A stretch of DNA of 20,528 bases from JAWLCG01 sp041687295 (GCA_041687295.1 JAWLCG010000037.1:1-20528), one strand, 5' to 3'. Numbered from the stretch's first letter, positions 1 to 7,174 are shown. The notes: generated by a model from the sequence alone, not told the origin. Numbers and translations are program-made.

Positions 1-16
1 GGGCCGCCCTTCGCCG

Positions 17-46
17 CCGGGCCTCGCGGGGCTCGACCCGGCCTAC
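17..46 (-). repeat. R2 repeat (GTAG-headed hairpin)
   Basis: Read on the minus strand it is GTAGGCCGGGTCGAG, then CGAGGCCCGG, with CCGGG/CCCGG arms. Matching copies are at 2939-2969, 7175-7207, 7491-7520 and 17040-17070, with a degenerate one at 11401-11430. A second CCCGGCCTAC end at about 57-66 suggests a partial duplicate. GTAG ahead of a hairpin is the hallmark of REP elements. Confidence 0.7.
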
Positions 47-85
47 GGGGGCTGGTCCCGGCCTACGGGCTGGCCGGTGTTCGTC

Positions 86-139
86 GGTACGCGGACCCTC
101 GCCTGCGCTGACGCTACGGCGAGAATCCACGTACCCTAC
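86..139 (-). repeat. R5 repeat overlapping the stop codon of the zinc-ribbon gene
   Basis: On the minus strand it reads GTAGGGTACGTGGATTCTCG, then a GC-rich middle, then GGTCCGCGTACC. The outer arms GGTACGTGGA and TCCGCGTACC pair with one mismatch. It matches the copy at 3165-3221 almost base for base, with paired changes in the stem. The TAG of its GTAG head (136-138) is the stop codon of the gene that ends at 136. Confidence 0.7.
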
Positions 140-993
140 CGCAGGCTGTAGCCCATCAGCAGGGCGTAGAAGACGACGCCGGCGAGGGTGGCCAGGAAGA
201 CCGGGGTGATGACCAGCCAGGCCAGCGTCAGCAGGCCGGCCATCAGCAGGTCGCCGCCGAGCGGGCGGTGGGTGAGGCTCACGATCGTGCCGAGCGTCTT
301 GGCGTACCAGTAGATCAGCACCACGCCCAGCATAGCAATGCTGGCCAGGCCGACGATCATGCTGGGCGTCTCGATCCACGGCACCGAGTCGGTGAGGGCC
401 TCGTCCAGGCCGATCATCAGCAGCAGGACCGCCACCAGCCCCGGTGCCAGCGCCAGCGGAGCAATGGCGTAGGGAATCAGCTCCAGGGCACGGTCCTGGC
501 GCGGTCGGCTGAGGCCTCTGGGCACACAGAACCACGTCGCCAGGCCGCTGTCGAAGGCCAGGGCCCCCCACACTGCCCCCAGGCCGGCCGCCCAGAGCAG
601 CCAGTCCCAGCCGGTCAGGTCGGCGCTGCCGTCCCGCAGGTCCATCCAGAGGTTGAAGCCCGCCACCGCCGCCAGCGCCACCGCCAGCGTCGCCAGGACG
701 GTCCAGCGGAAGCGCTGGCCGTGTTGGCCGTCGAGGGGACGGGCGGCCTCGGCCCGGATCCGCCGGCCGTGACGCAGCACCCAGTACACCGTCTGCCAGT
801 AGGCCCGCCACCGGCCCAGCGTCGCGCGGTGGACCCAGGGGATGCCGCTGACGCGCAGGGCCTCCAGGTCGACCTCGCGCCCGCACTCGGGGCAGCGCGG
901 CCCAGCCAGGGTGCGGAGGTTGTAGTCGCAGTGCGGGCAGAAGAGGTCCTGGGCCTCCTCGGCGGCCAGCGTGGACGGGTCGGCGTTGGTCAT
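136..993 (-). CDS. Zinc-ribbon multi-pass membrane protein, function unknown
   Basis: A 285-residue protein. The start at 991-993 was chosen because AAGGGG lies 6 bases upstream and the zinc ribbon follows directly; the longer open frame adds residues that run through the promoter region. Cys19, Cys22, Cys34 and Cys37 form a CPHC...CPEC zinc ribbon, followed by an amphipathic linker (about 50-95) and about five hydrophobic segments (roughly 97-117, 130-155, 175-195, 211-233, 249-280). Proteins with a CxxCxYxLRxL...CPECG ribbon ahead of membrane helices are very common in Phycisphaerae and mostly uncharacterised. The ribbon probably lies in the cytoplasm and may bind a partner, which is inference. 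The gene is divergent from the metallohydrolase and shares its promoter region. Its stop codon TAG is part of the GTAG head of an R5 repeat. I cannot assign a function. Confidence 0.85.
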   Translation of the reverse strand: MTNADPSTLAAEEAQDLFCPHCDYNLRTLAGPRCPECGREVDLEALRVSGIPWVHRATLGRWRAYWQTVYWVLRHGRRIRAEAARPLDGQHGQRFRWTVLATLAVALAAVAGFNLWMDLRDGSADLTGWDWLLWAAGLGAVWGALAFDSGLATWFCVPRGLSRPRQDRALELIPYAIAPLALAPGLVAVLLLMIGLDEALTDSVPWIETPSMIVGLASIAMLGVVLIYWYAKTLGTIVSLTHRPLGGDLLMAGLLTLAWLVITPVFLATLAGVVFYALLMGYSLR

Positions 994-1028
994 GGTGGGC
1001 CCCTTTACGTACGAACTCGCCGCCGGCG

Positions 1029-1057
1029 ATTGTACCGTCCCGGCGAATCGGTACAAT
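1029..1057. promoter_or_regulatory. Symmetrical divergent promoter / possible operator
   Basis: ATTGTACCG (1029-1037) and CGGTACAAT (1049-1057) are a perfect 9-base inverted repeat. Read rightward, TTGTAC (1030-1035), a 16-base spacer and TACAAT (1052-1057) make a sigma70-type promoter for the gene at 1119. Read leftward, the same bases give TTGTAC-16-TACAAT for the gene starting at 993. The -10 of each promoter therefore lies on the -35 of the other, so the two should compete for polymerase. The palindrome could also be an operator. Confidence 0.6.
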
Positions 1058-1118
1058 GGCCAACCCCGGCCGAGTTGGGCCGGGCCGTGACGAATCGCGT
1101 TCCCGCAGGAGCTCTGCC

Positions 1119-2924
1119 ATGTCCCAGTCCGTCTTCGCCGCCGCCACGCTGACGCCCACCGACGTGCTCGCCGCCGACAGCCAGGAGTTCGTCATCACCC
1201 TGACGATCGGCTCGGGCTACACGGCCGGGCCCAGCCGCATCGTGCTGGACCTGCCCGGCACCGTCGGTTACTCGAGGCCCTCGCTGAGCCACACCGAGGA
1301 CCACGGCTACATGGAGGCCTACGTCAGCAACCCCGACGTGACCTACGCCAAGCGCAACTGGGACATGGAGATCACCGACTTCGCCAGCCGAACGAAAAGC
1401 TCGTGGCGCGGCATGGCCCAGCGGATGTTCGTGCTGGACCTCTCGGCCGGGCTGAAAGAGGGCGACACCGTCGCGATCCACTGGGGCGACGCGGGCGGCG
1501 GCTTCGGGCCCGGCACGAAGGTCTCGTGCGTGGTGCCCCGGCCCGACTACACCAACACGATCCACGTCCGCTACTTCGACAGCCCCGACAAGGGCATGCC
1601 CGACCTCGGCCGCGACCTGCCCGGCCAACCCCGCCCCGTGCCCGACGCGGAGGCACAGCTGCAGTTCCGCATCCGCCCGCGCCCGGTTAAGACCTTGCGC
1701 GTGATCCGCCAGACCCGCCGGGCGCTGCTGGTGGCCCAGGACGTCTTCGCCAACGCCGTGCCCGACGCCGATCCCGTCGCCCTGGTCGACGCGCCGGCTC
1801 GGCCCGCCGCGACGGGCATGGGCGCGTTCGCCTACGCCGACCCGGCCGTGCGCGTGGCGTCGCGGGGTCTGCCGCTGCTCGACGCGCCGACCATGATCGA
1901 CGTGCACGACGGCTACAACCTCTACTGGGGCGACCTGCACTCGCACTCGGCCATCAGCAACGACTGCATCGAGCGGGAGAAGCTCACCATGCAGCCGGGG
2001 GACCTGATGGCCTTCGCCCGCGACCGGGCCGGGCTGGACTTCTACGCCGTCACCGACCACCACCAGCCCTGGGACGTCGAACGCAACAAGATCGGGCGGG
2101 ACCGCTGGGAGCGGACGATCGAGGCGGTGCGGCAGTTCGATCGGCCGGGAGAGTTCCTGGTCTTCCCCGGCATCGAGTACCGCTGCAAGCGGGGCGACAC
2201 GGAGGTGCTGTTCAACTGGCTGCCGACCTACGACGAGATCGATCGGCCGGAGTGGACCGACATCCGCCAGCTTTGGCAGGGCCTGCGCGGGCGGGACTAC
2301 CTCGCCATCGCCCATTTCCACAACGGCGGCGGCCTGGAGCGCGACGAGTGGTGGCAGAATATCGCCGAGGGCGTCGAGCCGGTGCTGGAGATCTTCAGCT
2401 GCCACGGCAGCTACGAGCGGCCCGACGCACTGGAGCAGGGCCTGGCGATGAATAAGAGCTTCCGCCCGGACCGCTGCGGGGTGTACTTCCTCGACCGCGG
2501 CCTGCGGTACGGCCTGGTGTGCAACAGCGACGACCACAAGGGCCATGTCGGCGTCAACGGCGTGACGGCGGTCTTCGCGAAGGAGCTGACCAAGGAGGCG
2601 ATCCTCGAGGCCTACCGCGCCCGGCGGGTCTACGGCACGACCAACGCCCGCATCCGCCTGGTCTTCACCGCCAACGGCCAGTTGATGGGCTCGCTCCTGC
2701 CGGACGCCAGCGATAAGAGCTTCGCCGTCGACGTGACGGGCGAGAACCGCCTCAAGAAGGTCGAGCTGTTCCGCAACGGCCAGCTGCACCACCGCTGGGC
2801 CCCGCAGGGCCGATCGCTGCAGGCCGAGCTGACCGTCCGCAACGACGGCCCGGCCTACTGGTACCTAAGAGCCACGCAGGTGGACAACCACATCGCCTGG
2901 TCGAGCCCGATCTGGTTCGAGTAG
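1119..2924 (+). CDS. DUF3604-like protein with PHP-type metallohydrolase domain
   Basis: A 601-residue protein. ATG at 1119 has AGGAG 7 bases upstream. Residues 1-260 look like beta-rich domains with no signal peptide, so the protein is probably cytoplasmic. A PHP/DUF3604-type catalytic domain begins at GDLHSHS (271-277, H274 and H276) and continues with VTDHH (311-315), GIEY, AHFH (398-401) and CNSDDHKG (468-475). These His/Asp clusters are the expected metal ligands of the PHP fold. The C-terminal part (about 510-601) looks like an all-beta accessory region. PHP proteins hydrolyse phosphoester bonds with two or three metals. DUF3604 proteins are often annotated only as metallophosphoesterase-like, and the substrate is unknown. 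It is transcribed divergently from the zinc-ribbon gene. The family call is firm and the reaction is not. Confidence 0.85.
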   Translation: MSQSVFAAATLTPTDVLAADSQEFVITLTIGSGYTAGPSRIVLDLPGTVGYSRPSLSHTEDHGYMEAYVSNPDVTYAKRNWDMEITDFASRTKSSWRGMAQRMFVLDLSAGLKEGDTVAIHWGDAGGGFGPGTKVSCVVPRPDYTNTIHVRYFDSPDKGMPDLGRDLPGQPRPVPDAEAQLQFRIRPRPVKTLRVIRQTRRALLVAQDVFANAVPDADPVALVDAPARPAATGMGAFAYADPAVRVASRGLPLLDAPTMIDVHDGYNLYWGDLHSHSAISNDCIEREKLTMQPGDLMAFARDRAGLDFYAVTDHHQPWDVERNKIGRDRWERTIEAVRQFDRPGEFLVFPGIEYRCKRGDTEVLFNWLPTYDEIDRPEWTDIRQLWQGLRGRDYLAIAHFHNGGGLERDEWWQNIAEGVEPVLEIFSCHGSYERPDALEQGLAMNKSFRPDRCGVYFLDRGLRYGLVCNSDDHKGHVGVNGVTAVFAKELTKEAILEAYRARRVYGTTNARIRLVFTANGQLMGSLLPDASDKSFAVDVTGENRLKKVELFRNGQLHHRWAPQGRSLQAELTVRNDGPAYWYLRATQVDNHIAWSSPIWFE

Positions 2925-2938
2925 ACGCGGCACCGCCC

Positions 2939-2969
2939 GTAGGCCGGGTCGAGCGGAGCGAGGCCCGGC
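2939..2969 (+). repeat. R2 repeat downstream of the DUF3604-like gene
   Basis: GTAGGCCGGGTCGAG followed by CGAGGCCCGGC, starting 15 bases after the stop codon at 2924. The arms GCCGGGTC and GAGGCCCGGC form an imperfect hairpin that could serve as a transcription terminator or 3' end stabiliser. The following 30 bases (to about 3000) resemble a decayed R3 element. Confidence 0.65.
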
Positions 2970-3065
2970 AGCGAGGGTGCCGGCGCCTGCGAAGAGAAGA
3001 TGCGTCACAGAGTTGCCCATGCGGTCATGGGCCGCACACGCAGACGACGAAAACGGGCCCGACAC

Positions 3066-3221
3066 GTAGGGCACGTAGCACGTAGGGCACGTAGGTTCGC
3101 GGAGCGTAGCGGAGCGGTTCTGCGTGCCGCGTGGGCGTGCGGCGATTCGACGGCGATCCGTCATCGCGGCACGCGGAACCTCGCCTCCGCTGGCGCTACG
3201 GCGAGAACCCACGTGCCCTAC
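3066..3221. repeat. Inverted pair of R5 repeats (BIME-like)
   Basis: A plus-strand R5 copy (3082-3131, GTAGGGCACGTAGGTTCG ... TTCTGCGTGCC) faces a minus-strand copy (3165-3221) across about 33 bases, and a truncated extra head lies at 3066-3081. Each copy is a hairpin (GGCACGTAG with TTCTGCGTGCC) and the two together can form a large cruciform. Paired, oppositely oriented REPs are typical of bacterial interspersed mosaic elements. The pair sits between convergent genes and may act as a two-way terminator. The 2925-3463 gap holds only repeats. Confidence 0.75.
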
Positions 3222-3248
3222 CTCAGGCCGCCCTGCCTTTTTCGGAGC

Positions 3249-3300
3249 AGGCACAGAGGGCACAGAGAAGACGCGCAGAGGGGTTCAGAGTTAGAGAGAC
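3249..3300 (+). repeat. R3 repeat (CACAGAGG family)
   Basis: A GA-rich, non-palindromic repeat built on short imperfect units GCACAGAGG and GCACAGAGAAG, followed by GCAGAGGGGTTCAGAG. Other copies are at 7229-7294, 9313-9377, 13692-13792 and 17093-17147. This copy lacks the usual AAACAGCGAAGATGGGCC leader. Confidence 0.7.
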
Positions 3301-3328
3301 AGCAAGGCCAGTGCGGTGGGGCGCACCG

Positions 3329-3362
3329 GTAGGGCGGGTCCTGGCCCGGTGTCGACGGCGTC
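3329..3362 (+). repeat. Degenerate R1 repeat
   Basis: GTAGGGCGGGTCCTGGCCCG followed by GTGTCGACGGCG. It resembles R1 but the stem has diverged. A similar diverged copy lies at 7314-7352. Confidence 0.5.
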
Positions 3363-3389
3363 AGGGGTTTTGTGCGTGTCCCCCTATGG

Positions 3390-3407
3390 CCCCGGGCATG
3401 CCCGGGG
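3390..3407. repeat. 18-bp perfect palindrome (R11 family), possible terminator of the microprotein gene
   Basis: CCCCGGGCATGCCCGGGG is fully self-complementary and sits about 57 bases downstream of the microprotein stop codon. The context TATGGCCCCGGGCATG...GGTCTTCGA recurs inverted at 5203-5233 and as a facing pair at 17154-17248. Confidence 0.65.
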
Positions 3408-3463
3408 TCTTCGAGGGCGGGGCGCGGACGCCGGGTCTTGTGTGCAGGGCCGGGGCGTGTGGG

Positions 3464-3616
3464 TTACTGGCCCAGCGTGAAGGCGGGCTCGGCTGGGGCG
3501 GCCTGGGGGGCGGGCGCGGTGTCGCTGGCGTTGGCGGTCGCGGGGGCGGGCAGCTTCAGGCCCAGCACGACGGCCAGCAGGACCATGAGCACGATGACGA
3601 GATGGATGGTCCGCAT
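3464..3616 (-). CDS. 50-residue membrane-anchored or secreted microprotein
   Basis: ATG at 3614-3616 is preceded by GAGGT at a 6-base spacing, and the frame ends with TAA at 3464-3466. The protein starts MRTIHLVIVLMVLLAVVLGL: a short basic N-terminus followed by one strongly hydrophobic segment (about 4-20). After that comes an Ala/Pro-rich tail (21-50) ending FTLGQ. PATA (25-28) offers a possible signal peptidase site after Ala28, which would release a 22-residue peptide; without cleavage it is a single-pass protein with its tail outside. It is too short for a default gene finder, but a good ribosome site, a clean hydrophobic segment, a plausible promoter (3678-3706) and a downstream palindrome support it. 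I recognise no family, and no neighbour hints at a role. Confidence 0.65.
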   Translation of the reverse strand: MRTIHLVIVLMVLLAVVLGLKLPAPATANASDTAPAPQAAPAEPAFTLGQ

Positions 3617-3677
3617 GGCTGTACCTCAACAGGGTCGCGGCTGTCGCGGGCGGGGCATTCGCCGCCCGTCTGAAGCG

Positions 3678-3706
3678 ACTATCGGCCAATTCCGCCGGCC
3701 ATTCAA
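3678..3706 (-). promoter_or_regulatory. Putative promoter of the microprotein gene
   Basis: On the minus strand TTGAAT (3706-3701), a 17-base spacer and GATAGT (3683-3678), about 60 bases before the start codon. The -10 is a weak match. Confidence 0.35.
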
Positions 3707-3758
3707 GCGCGGGACGTAGAGGTAATCACCTTAGACCGTCTTGCGATTGCCTGTGCGG

Positions 3759-3881
3759 CTGGGTGCCCCGGGCAAGCGGGGCGTCAGCACCGCTCGCCCG
3801 GTCGAGGGCGGAGGCGGTCCAGCCAGGCGACCCGATATCCCGCCCGGCCGGGCGAGCCTGCGGCTTGCCCGGGGCACCCAG
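3759..3881. repeat. Nested inverted repeat with 19-bp perfect arms
   Basis: CTGGGTGCCCCGGGCAAGC (3759-3777) and its exact complement at 3863-3881 enclose an inner pair, CTCGCCCGG (from about 3793) and CCGGGCGAG (to about 3856). The whole unit could extrude as a branched cruciform. I found no second copy in the window. Confidence 0.7.
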
Positions 3882-3979
3882 AGCCGTGGACCCGCACATG
3901 CGTCAGCAAGACGGTGTAGCAGTTTGCTTTCGGACGTGCCGGTGCGCTGGGCCGTCAGACCGACGGCTCGGCCAGGGAT

Positions 3980-4003
3980 GCCCACGGATGGCAATCCGTG
4001 GGC
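3980..4003. repeat. 10-bp stem-loop downstream of the epimerase gene
   Basis: GCCCACGGAT, loop GGCA, ATCCGTGGGC. It lies about 50 bases past the epimerase stop codon and could terminate its transcript. A near copy (CCCACGGAT-TGC-ATCCGTGGG) is at 15588-15608, and both are followed by CTTGG. I see no gene in the rest of 3617-4052. Confidence 0.6.
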
Positions 4004-4052
4004 TTGGGTAAGACGACGCCGTCTATCCGCGGCGGACGGCACCCCAGCCCGG

Positions 4053-5042
4053 TCAACGTCCCAGGGCGGACTGCTCGGCGGCGATGCGGTCGATGAGGGC
4101 GTGGAAGGCCTCGTCGGGCTCGTAGGCGGCGGCGCGGGTGGCGCGGTAGTGCTCGGCCACGCGGCGCATGCCTTCTTCGAGGCTGACGGTGCAGCGGTAG
4201 TCGCCGGCGATGCGCTTGAGCTTGCTGTTGTCGAACACGGCGCTCCAGGCCTTGTCGCCCAGCGTCGTGCCCTCCCACTGCGGGCGGTAGCGGAGCAGCG
4301 TGTCGGTGGGCACGTGGACGATGTGGGCCTCGGTGCCCAGCGCGGCCGCGATGGCCCGCCAGATCTGGTTCCAGGTGTAGACGGCGTCGTCGGTGATGTG
4401 GAAGGCCTCGCCCAGGGCCCGCTCGTTGCCCAGCAGGTTGATAAAGGGCTTGGCGAAGTCCTCGCTGTGGGTGACGGTCCAGAGGCTCGTGCCGTCGCCG
4501 GGGCACAGGACGGGTTTGCCCTGCAGTAGCCGCCACGCCCAGTGGTCCCCGCCGTCCAGCGGGGTGGTGAAGTGGCGGCGGTAGGTGTAGCTGGGCCGAA
4601 CGATCGTCACCGGCAGTTGGCCCGCGGCGTGCCACTGCATCAGCAGCTCCTCGCAGGCCTGCTTGTTTCGGCTGTACTGCCAGTGGGGGTTGTCCAGCGG
4701 CGTGTCCTCGGTGACGACGTAGTGGCGGGGCGGCTTCTGGTAGGCCGACGCCGACGAGATGAACACGTACTGCCCCACGCGCCCGCCGAAGGCCTCCAGG
4801 TCGCGCTGCAGGTCCTCGGGCGTGAAGGCAATGAACTGGCAGACCACGTCGAAGCCCTGCTCGGCCGCGGCCCGCAGCTGGGCGACGTCGTTCTTGTTGC
4901 CGAGGATCTGTTTGGCCCCGTCCGGCAGCGGTTCGGGCCGCTGGCCGCGGTTGAACAGCGTGATGTCCTGCCCAGCCGCCAGCCCGGCCCGCACGCACTC
5001 GTAGCTGATCTCGCCCGTCCCGCCGATGTAGAGAACCTTCAT
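4053..5042 (-). CDS. NAD-dependent epimerase/dehydratase-like extended SDR protein
   Basis: A 329-residue protein starting MKVLYIGGTGEIS. ATG at 5040-5042 was chosen because GGAGG lies 7 bases upstream and the Rossmann motif GGTGEIS begins at residue 7. The open frame continues upstream but only through repeat DNA. The SDR catalytic pair is YSRNK (Tyr123, Lys127), with the serine region at 96-99. The glycine motif GGTGEIS differs from the usual GGTGFIG and resembles the divergent epimerase branch that includes plant CSP41-type proteins. Extended SDRs act on nucleotide sugars, but this branch has few proven substrates, so the reaction is unassigned. It follows the broken glycosyltransferase on the same strand across 241 bases of repeats and has its own possible promoter, so co-transcription is uncertain. 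Confidence 0.85.
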   Translation of the reverse strand: MKVLYIGGTGEISYECVRAGLAAGQDITLFNRGQRPEPLPDGAKQILGNKNDVAQLRAAAEQGFDVVCQFIAFTPEDLQRDLEAFGGRVGQYVFISSASAYQKPPRHYVVTEDTPLDNPHWQYSRNKQACEELLMQWHAAGQLPVTIVRPSYTYRRHFTTPLDGGDHWAWRLLQGKPVLCPGDGTSLWTVTHSEDFAKPFINLLGNERALGEAFHITDDAVYTWNQIWRAIAAALGTEAHIVHVPTDTLLRYRPQWEGTTLGDKAWSAVFDNSKLKRIAGDYRCTVSLEEGMRRVAEHYRATRAAAYEPDEAFHALIDRIAAEQSALGR

Positions 5043-5098
5043 GCCGTGCCTCCGGAGCTCGTGAGTGCGTCGATGCGTCAATGTGTCAGCGTGAAGCC

Positions 5099-5104
5099 AT
5101 GGTA
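5099..5104 (-). promoter_or_regulatory. Putative -10 element of the epimerase gene
   Basis: TACCATGG on the minus strand matches the TACNATGG pattern seen ahead of other genes here. No clear -35 is visible at 16-18 bases. Confidence 0.35.
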
Positions 5105-5148
5105 ATCCCCGCCGGCCCCGATGGCCAGCGCGAGCTTTCGGGCGGAAA

Positions 5149-5189
5149 CCGGGTGCCGTGGCCACAGACGCCGTAGCCACGGCACCCGG
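5149..5189. repeat. R10 inverted repeat, 14-bp perfect arms
   Basis: CCGGGTGCCGTGGC (5149-5162) and GCCACGGCACCCGG (5176-5189) around a 13-base loop that contains ACGCCGTA. A related copy, with a shifted stem, is at 13656-13691. Confidence 0.7.
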
Positions 5190-5202
5190 TCGCTGGGCGG
5201 TC

Positions 5203-5233
5203 TTCGAAGATCCCGGGCATGCCCGGGGCCATA
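5203..5233 (-). repeat. R11-family palindrome
   Basis: TTCGAAGAT followed by CCCGGGCATGCCCGGG (5212-5227) and GCCATATGGGG. This is the 3385-3414 element in the opposite orientation. It abuts the R1 repeat at 5248-5287. Confidence 0.6.
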
Positions 5234-5247
5234 TGGGGACACACAGA

Positions 5248-5287
5248 AGGCGTCTGGCGCCATCGCGGCGGGCAGTGCCCGCCCTAC
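5248..5287 (-). repeat. R1 repeat whose GTAG head is the stop codon of the glycosyltransferase gene
   Basis: The minus strand reads GTAG, GGCGGGC-ACT-GCCCGCC, GCGATGGCGCCAGACGC. The 7-bp perfect stem is at 5267-5283. The TAG at 5284-5286 ends the glycosyltransferase frame. The tail TGGCGCCATCG is shared by the R1 copies at 9248, 13611 and 13799. Confidence 0.75.
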
Positions 5288-5970
5288 CGGGGCTCGAGGA
5301 TGAGCACGCCGAACTGGCGGGGACGCTGCAGCGGGGGCTGGCCGAAGCGGGCGGCGGGGCGGTAGTGTTCCTCCAGCCAGTCCATGAAGGGCTCGCCGTA
5401 GTCGCGTCCGAAGAAGGGCAGGCCATACTCGCCGCTCTCGCGGTGGACGAGGGCGACGAGGTCGGGCGGGTTGTCGCGCAGGGCCGACAGCATCCGCTCG
5501 GGGCCGAACATGGCCAGCTCGGGCGGCATGAAGTTGATGTAGGGCGTGGGGCTTTCGCGGCGGGCGAGGAAGTTGAGCATCGCACCCTCCGGCAGCACCA
5601 GCAGCGTGTCGTCGGGCGTGGTGTGACGCTCGATGTACGCCAGGGCGGCCGAGAGGGCCTCGGCCCGCTCATCGACGAGGAAGGCGTCAGGCCCGCTGCC
5701 CAGCGGGCGGACGACCTGGGCCATGTGGCTCTCGCTGACGACGACGCCGAAGAACACCAGCGCCCCGGCCCCGAACAGCGCCGCTGCACGCATCGGCCAG
5801 CCCGTGCCGCCCCTTGTCTCGACCGCTCGCGGCCCCCAGCCCAGCAGGGCCGTCAGGAGCATCACCGTCCCCGGCAGGGCCAGCGCGAAGCCGTAGTCGG
5901 CCACGCTGACCCGCAGGACGATCTTCGCCAGCAGCGCCAGGCCCAGGGCCAGCACCGCGACGGCCAACAC
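5284..5970 (-). pseudogene. C-terminal part of the GT-C glycosyltransferase, cut off by an in-frame TGA
   Basis: This frame continues the upstream fragment exactly: the TGA at 6022-6024 is in phase, and the 17 codons between it and 5970 read as ordinary protein (LTLLWRGRSDPAVRRRE). The GTG at 5970 is only a nominal start with no properly spaced ribosome site. The fragment has two or three more membrane segments, then a soluble C-terminal domain of about 140 residues containing LPEGAMLNFLARR and FFGRDYGEPF. That tail is typical of bacterial polytopic glycosyltransferases. On its own it would be a membrane stub without the catalytic loop. The stop codon TAG belongs to an R1 repeat. Confidence 0.75.
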
Positions 5971-6021
5971 CTCCCGCCGTCGGACGGCGGGGTCCGATCG
6001 GCCCCGCCACAGCAGCGTCAG

Positions 6022-7143
6022 TCACCATGCCAGCAGCCCACCCAGCAGCACCGGCAGGGGCATCAGGGCATCGGCGAACCAGAACACCCGCCACAACGCC
6101 AGCGTGAGCCCCAGCAGCACCGCGGCCGTGACCAGCCCAGCCAGCAGGGACCGCCGGGCACCGTCGCCCAGCCGCCGGCCGACCCACGCCAGCAGGCCCC
6201 AGAACAGGCCGTAGCCGACGGTCCACACCGCGATCCACGCCAGCTGCCGGGGCCATTCGGCCAGGCCCATCATCCGGCGGTAGAACGGCATGGCCGACAG
6301 GGCGGGGTTCGTCGCGTGCAGCCACGAGCCCAGCACACCCCGCCAGGCCAGCTCGGCCGGCAGGACCCGCGCCAGCAATGCCCAGGCCACGCCGATCGGC
6401 ACGAGCCCGGCCAATACGAAGACCCCCGCATGCACCCACCGCCGCCGGGTGGGCAGGGGGCTCGTCGCCAGGGCCAGCAGCGTCCCGCCGCCCAGGGCCA
6501 CGCCCGCGGCCAGGCCCACCTCGACCTTCGTCAGCAGCGTCAGCCCCAACGCAAGGCCCGCCCCGGCCAGCCACCCCCAGCGCCCGCTGCGCAGGTACGC
6601 CCCCAGCATCGCCAGGCCCGCCAGCGACAGGGCCAGCCCGTGCGTGGCCTCGTGCGAGTAGGGGGTGGCGAAGTTGTAGTTGCCCACCCAACTGTGATGC
6701 CCGAAGGCCAGCAGCGTCAGCACCAGCACGCCCGCCGCCGTCGCCGTCAGCCGATCGCTCAGCCGGCCCACCAGGTGGTACACCAGCGCCACCACGCCGG
6801 CCAGCACCGCCAGGTTCGCCAGCATCAGCGAACGGAGGCTCACGCCCAGCAGCCTGAAGATGGCTGCATTGACGTAGGGCGAGAGGGGTCCGTTGAAGTA
6901 GGCCACGTCCGCGTACAGCCGATCGCCCGCCGCCAGCCGCCAGGCCACGTAGAGCTCGCGTCCGAAGTCCACCAGCGGGTCGGTCAGCCGGCCCCAGCTG
7001 TAGTGCACCATGTACAGGCCAACCGCCACCAGCAGCACCGGCCCGACCCACGGCCCCAGGGCGCGCAGCAGGGCCCGCTCGCGGTCGGACAGCGTCAGCA
7101 GCGCCGGCTCGGCCGGCGGGGCGGTGGTGCGGTTCTTCGCCAT
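6022..7143 (-). CDS. GT-C family polytopic glycosyltransferase, N-terminal 373 residues (gene interrupted by TGA)
   Basis: ATG at 7141-7143 is the only sensible start. The product begins with a cytoplasmic stretch and then has many membrane segments, the first at about 31-47. Just after it come DPLVDFGREL (55-64) and FNGPLSPY (83-90). An acidic residue in the first outer loop followed by a GPL-type motif is typical of lipid-linked-sugar GT-C enzymes (PMT/ArnT-like, family 39-type). NYNFATPYSHE follows later. Such enzymes move a sugar from a polyprenyl phosphate donor to an acceptor outside the membrane. Codon 374 is TGA, and coding continues in frame for another 245 residues to 5284, so the intact gene would encode 619 residues. 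TGA is an ordinary stop elsewhere in this window. The likeliest cause is TGG (Trp) changed to TGA, or a sequence error. Confidence 0.8.
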   Translation of the reverse strand: MAKNRTTAPPAEPALLTLSDRERALLRALGPWVGPVLLVAVGLYMVHYSWGRLTDPLVDFGRELYVAWRLAAGDRLYADVAYFNGPLSPYVNAAIFRLLGVSLRSLMLANLAVLAGVVALVYHLVGRLSDRLTATAAGVLVLTLLAFGHHSWVGNYNFATPYSHEATHGLALSLAGLAMLGAYLRSGRWGWLAGAGLALGLTLLTKVEVGLAAGVALGGGTLLALATSPLPTRRRWVHAGVFVLAGLVPIGVAWALLARVLPAELAWRGVLGSWLHATNPALSAMPFYRRMMGLAEWPRQLAWIAVWTVGYGLFWGLLAWVGRRLGDGARRSLLAGLVTAAVLLGLTLALWRVFWFADALMPLPVLLGGLLAW

Positions 7144-7149
7144 GGCCGC

Positions 7150-7155
7150 ATTGTA
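7150..7155 (-). promoter_or_regulatory. -10 element giving a probable leaderless transcript
   Basis: Minus-strand TACAAT ends only 6 bases before the ATG at 7143, so transcription would start at or next to the start codon. No Shine-Dalgarno sequence is present. No -35 is recognisable, and an R2 repeat begins at 7175 where the -35 would lie. Confidence 0.5.
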
Positions 7156-7174
7156 CAGAAAGGTTTGCAGATAT

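Noticed and set aside
1005..2792. A 595-codon minus-strand frame opposite the DUF3604-like gene
   Set aside because: The translation is Val/Ala/His-rich without motifs; the plus strand has the metal-binding PHP motifs and a good start.
3066..3221. Repeated GTAGGGCACGTAG words as a CRISPR array
   Set aside because: The spacing is irregular, copies are in both orientations, there are no unique spacers of constant length, and no cas genes are present.
6022..6024. TGA as a selenocysteine codon
   Set aside because: The position is at a membrane helix end with no redox motif, no cysteine context and no clear hairpin directly after it; a TGG to TGA change explains it better.
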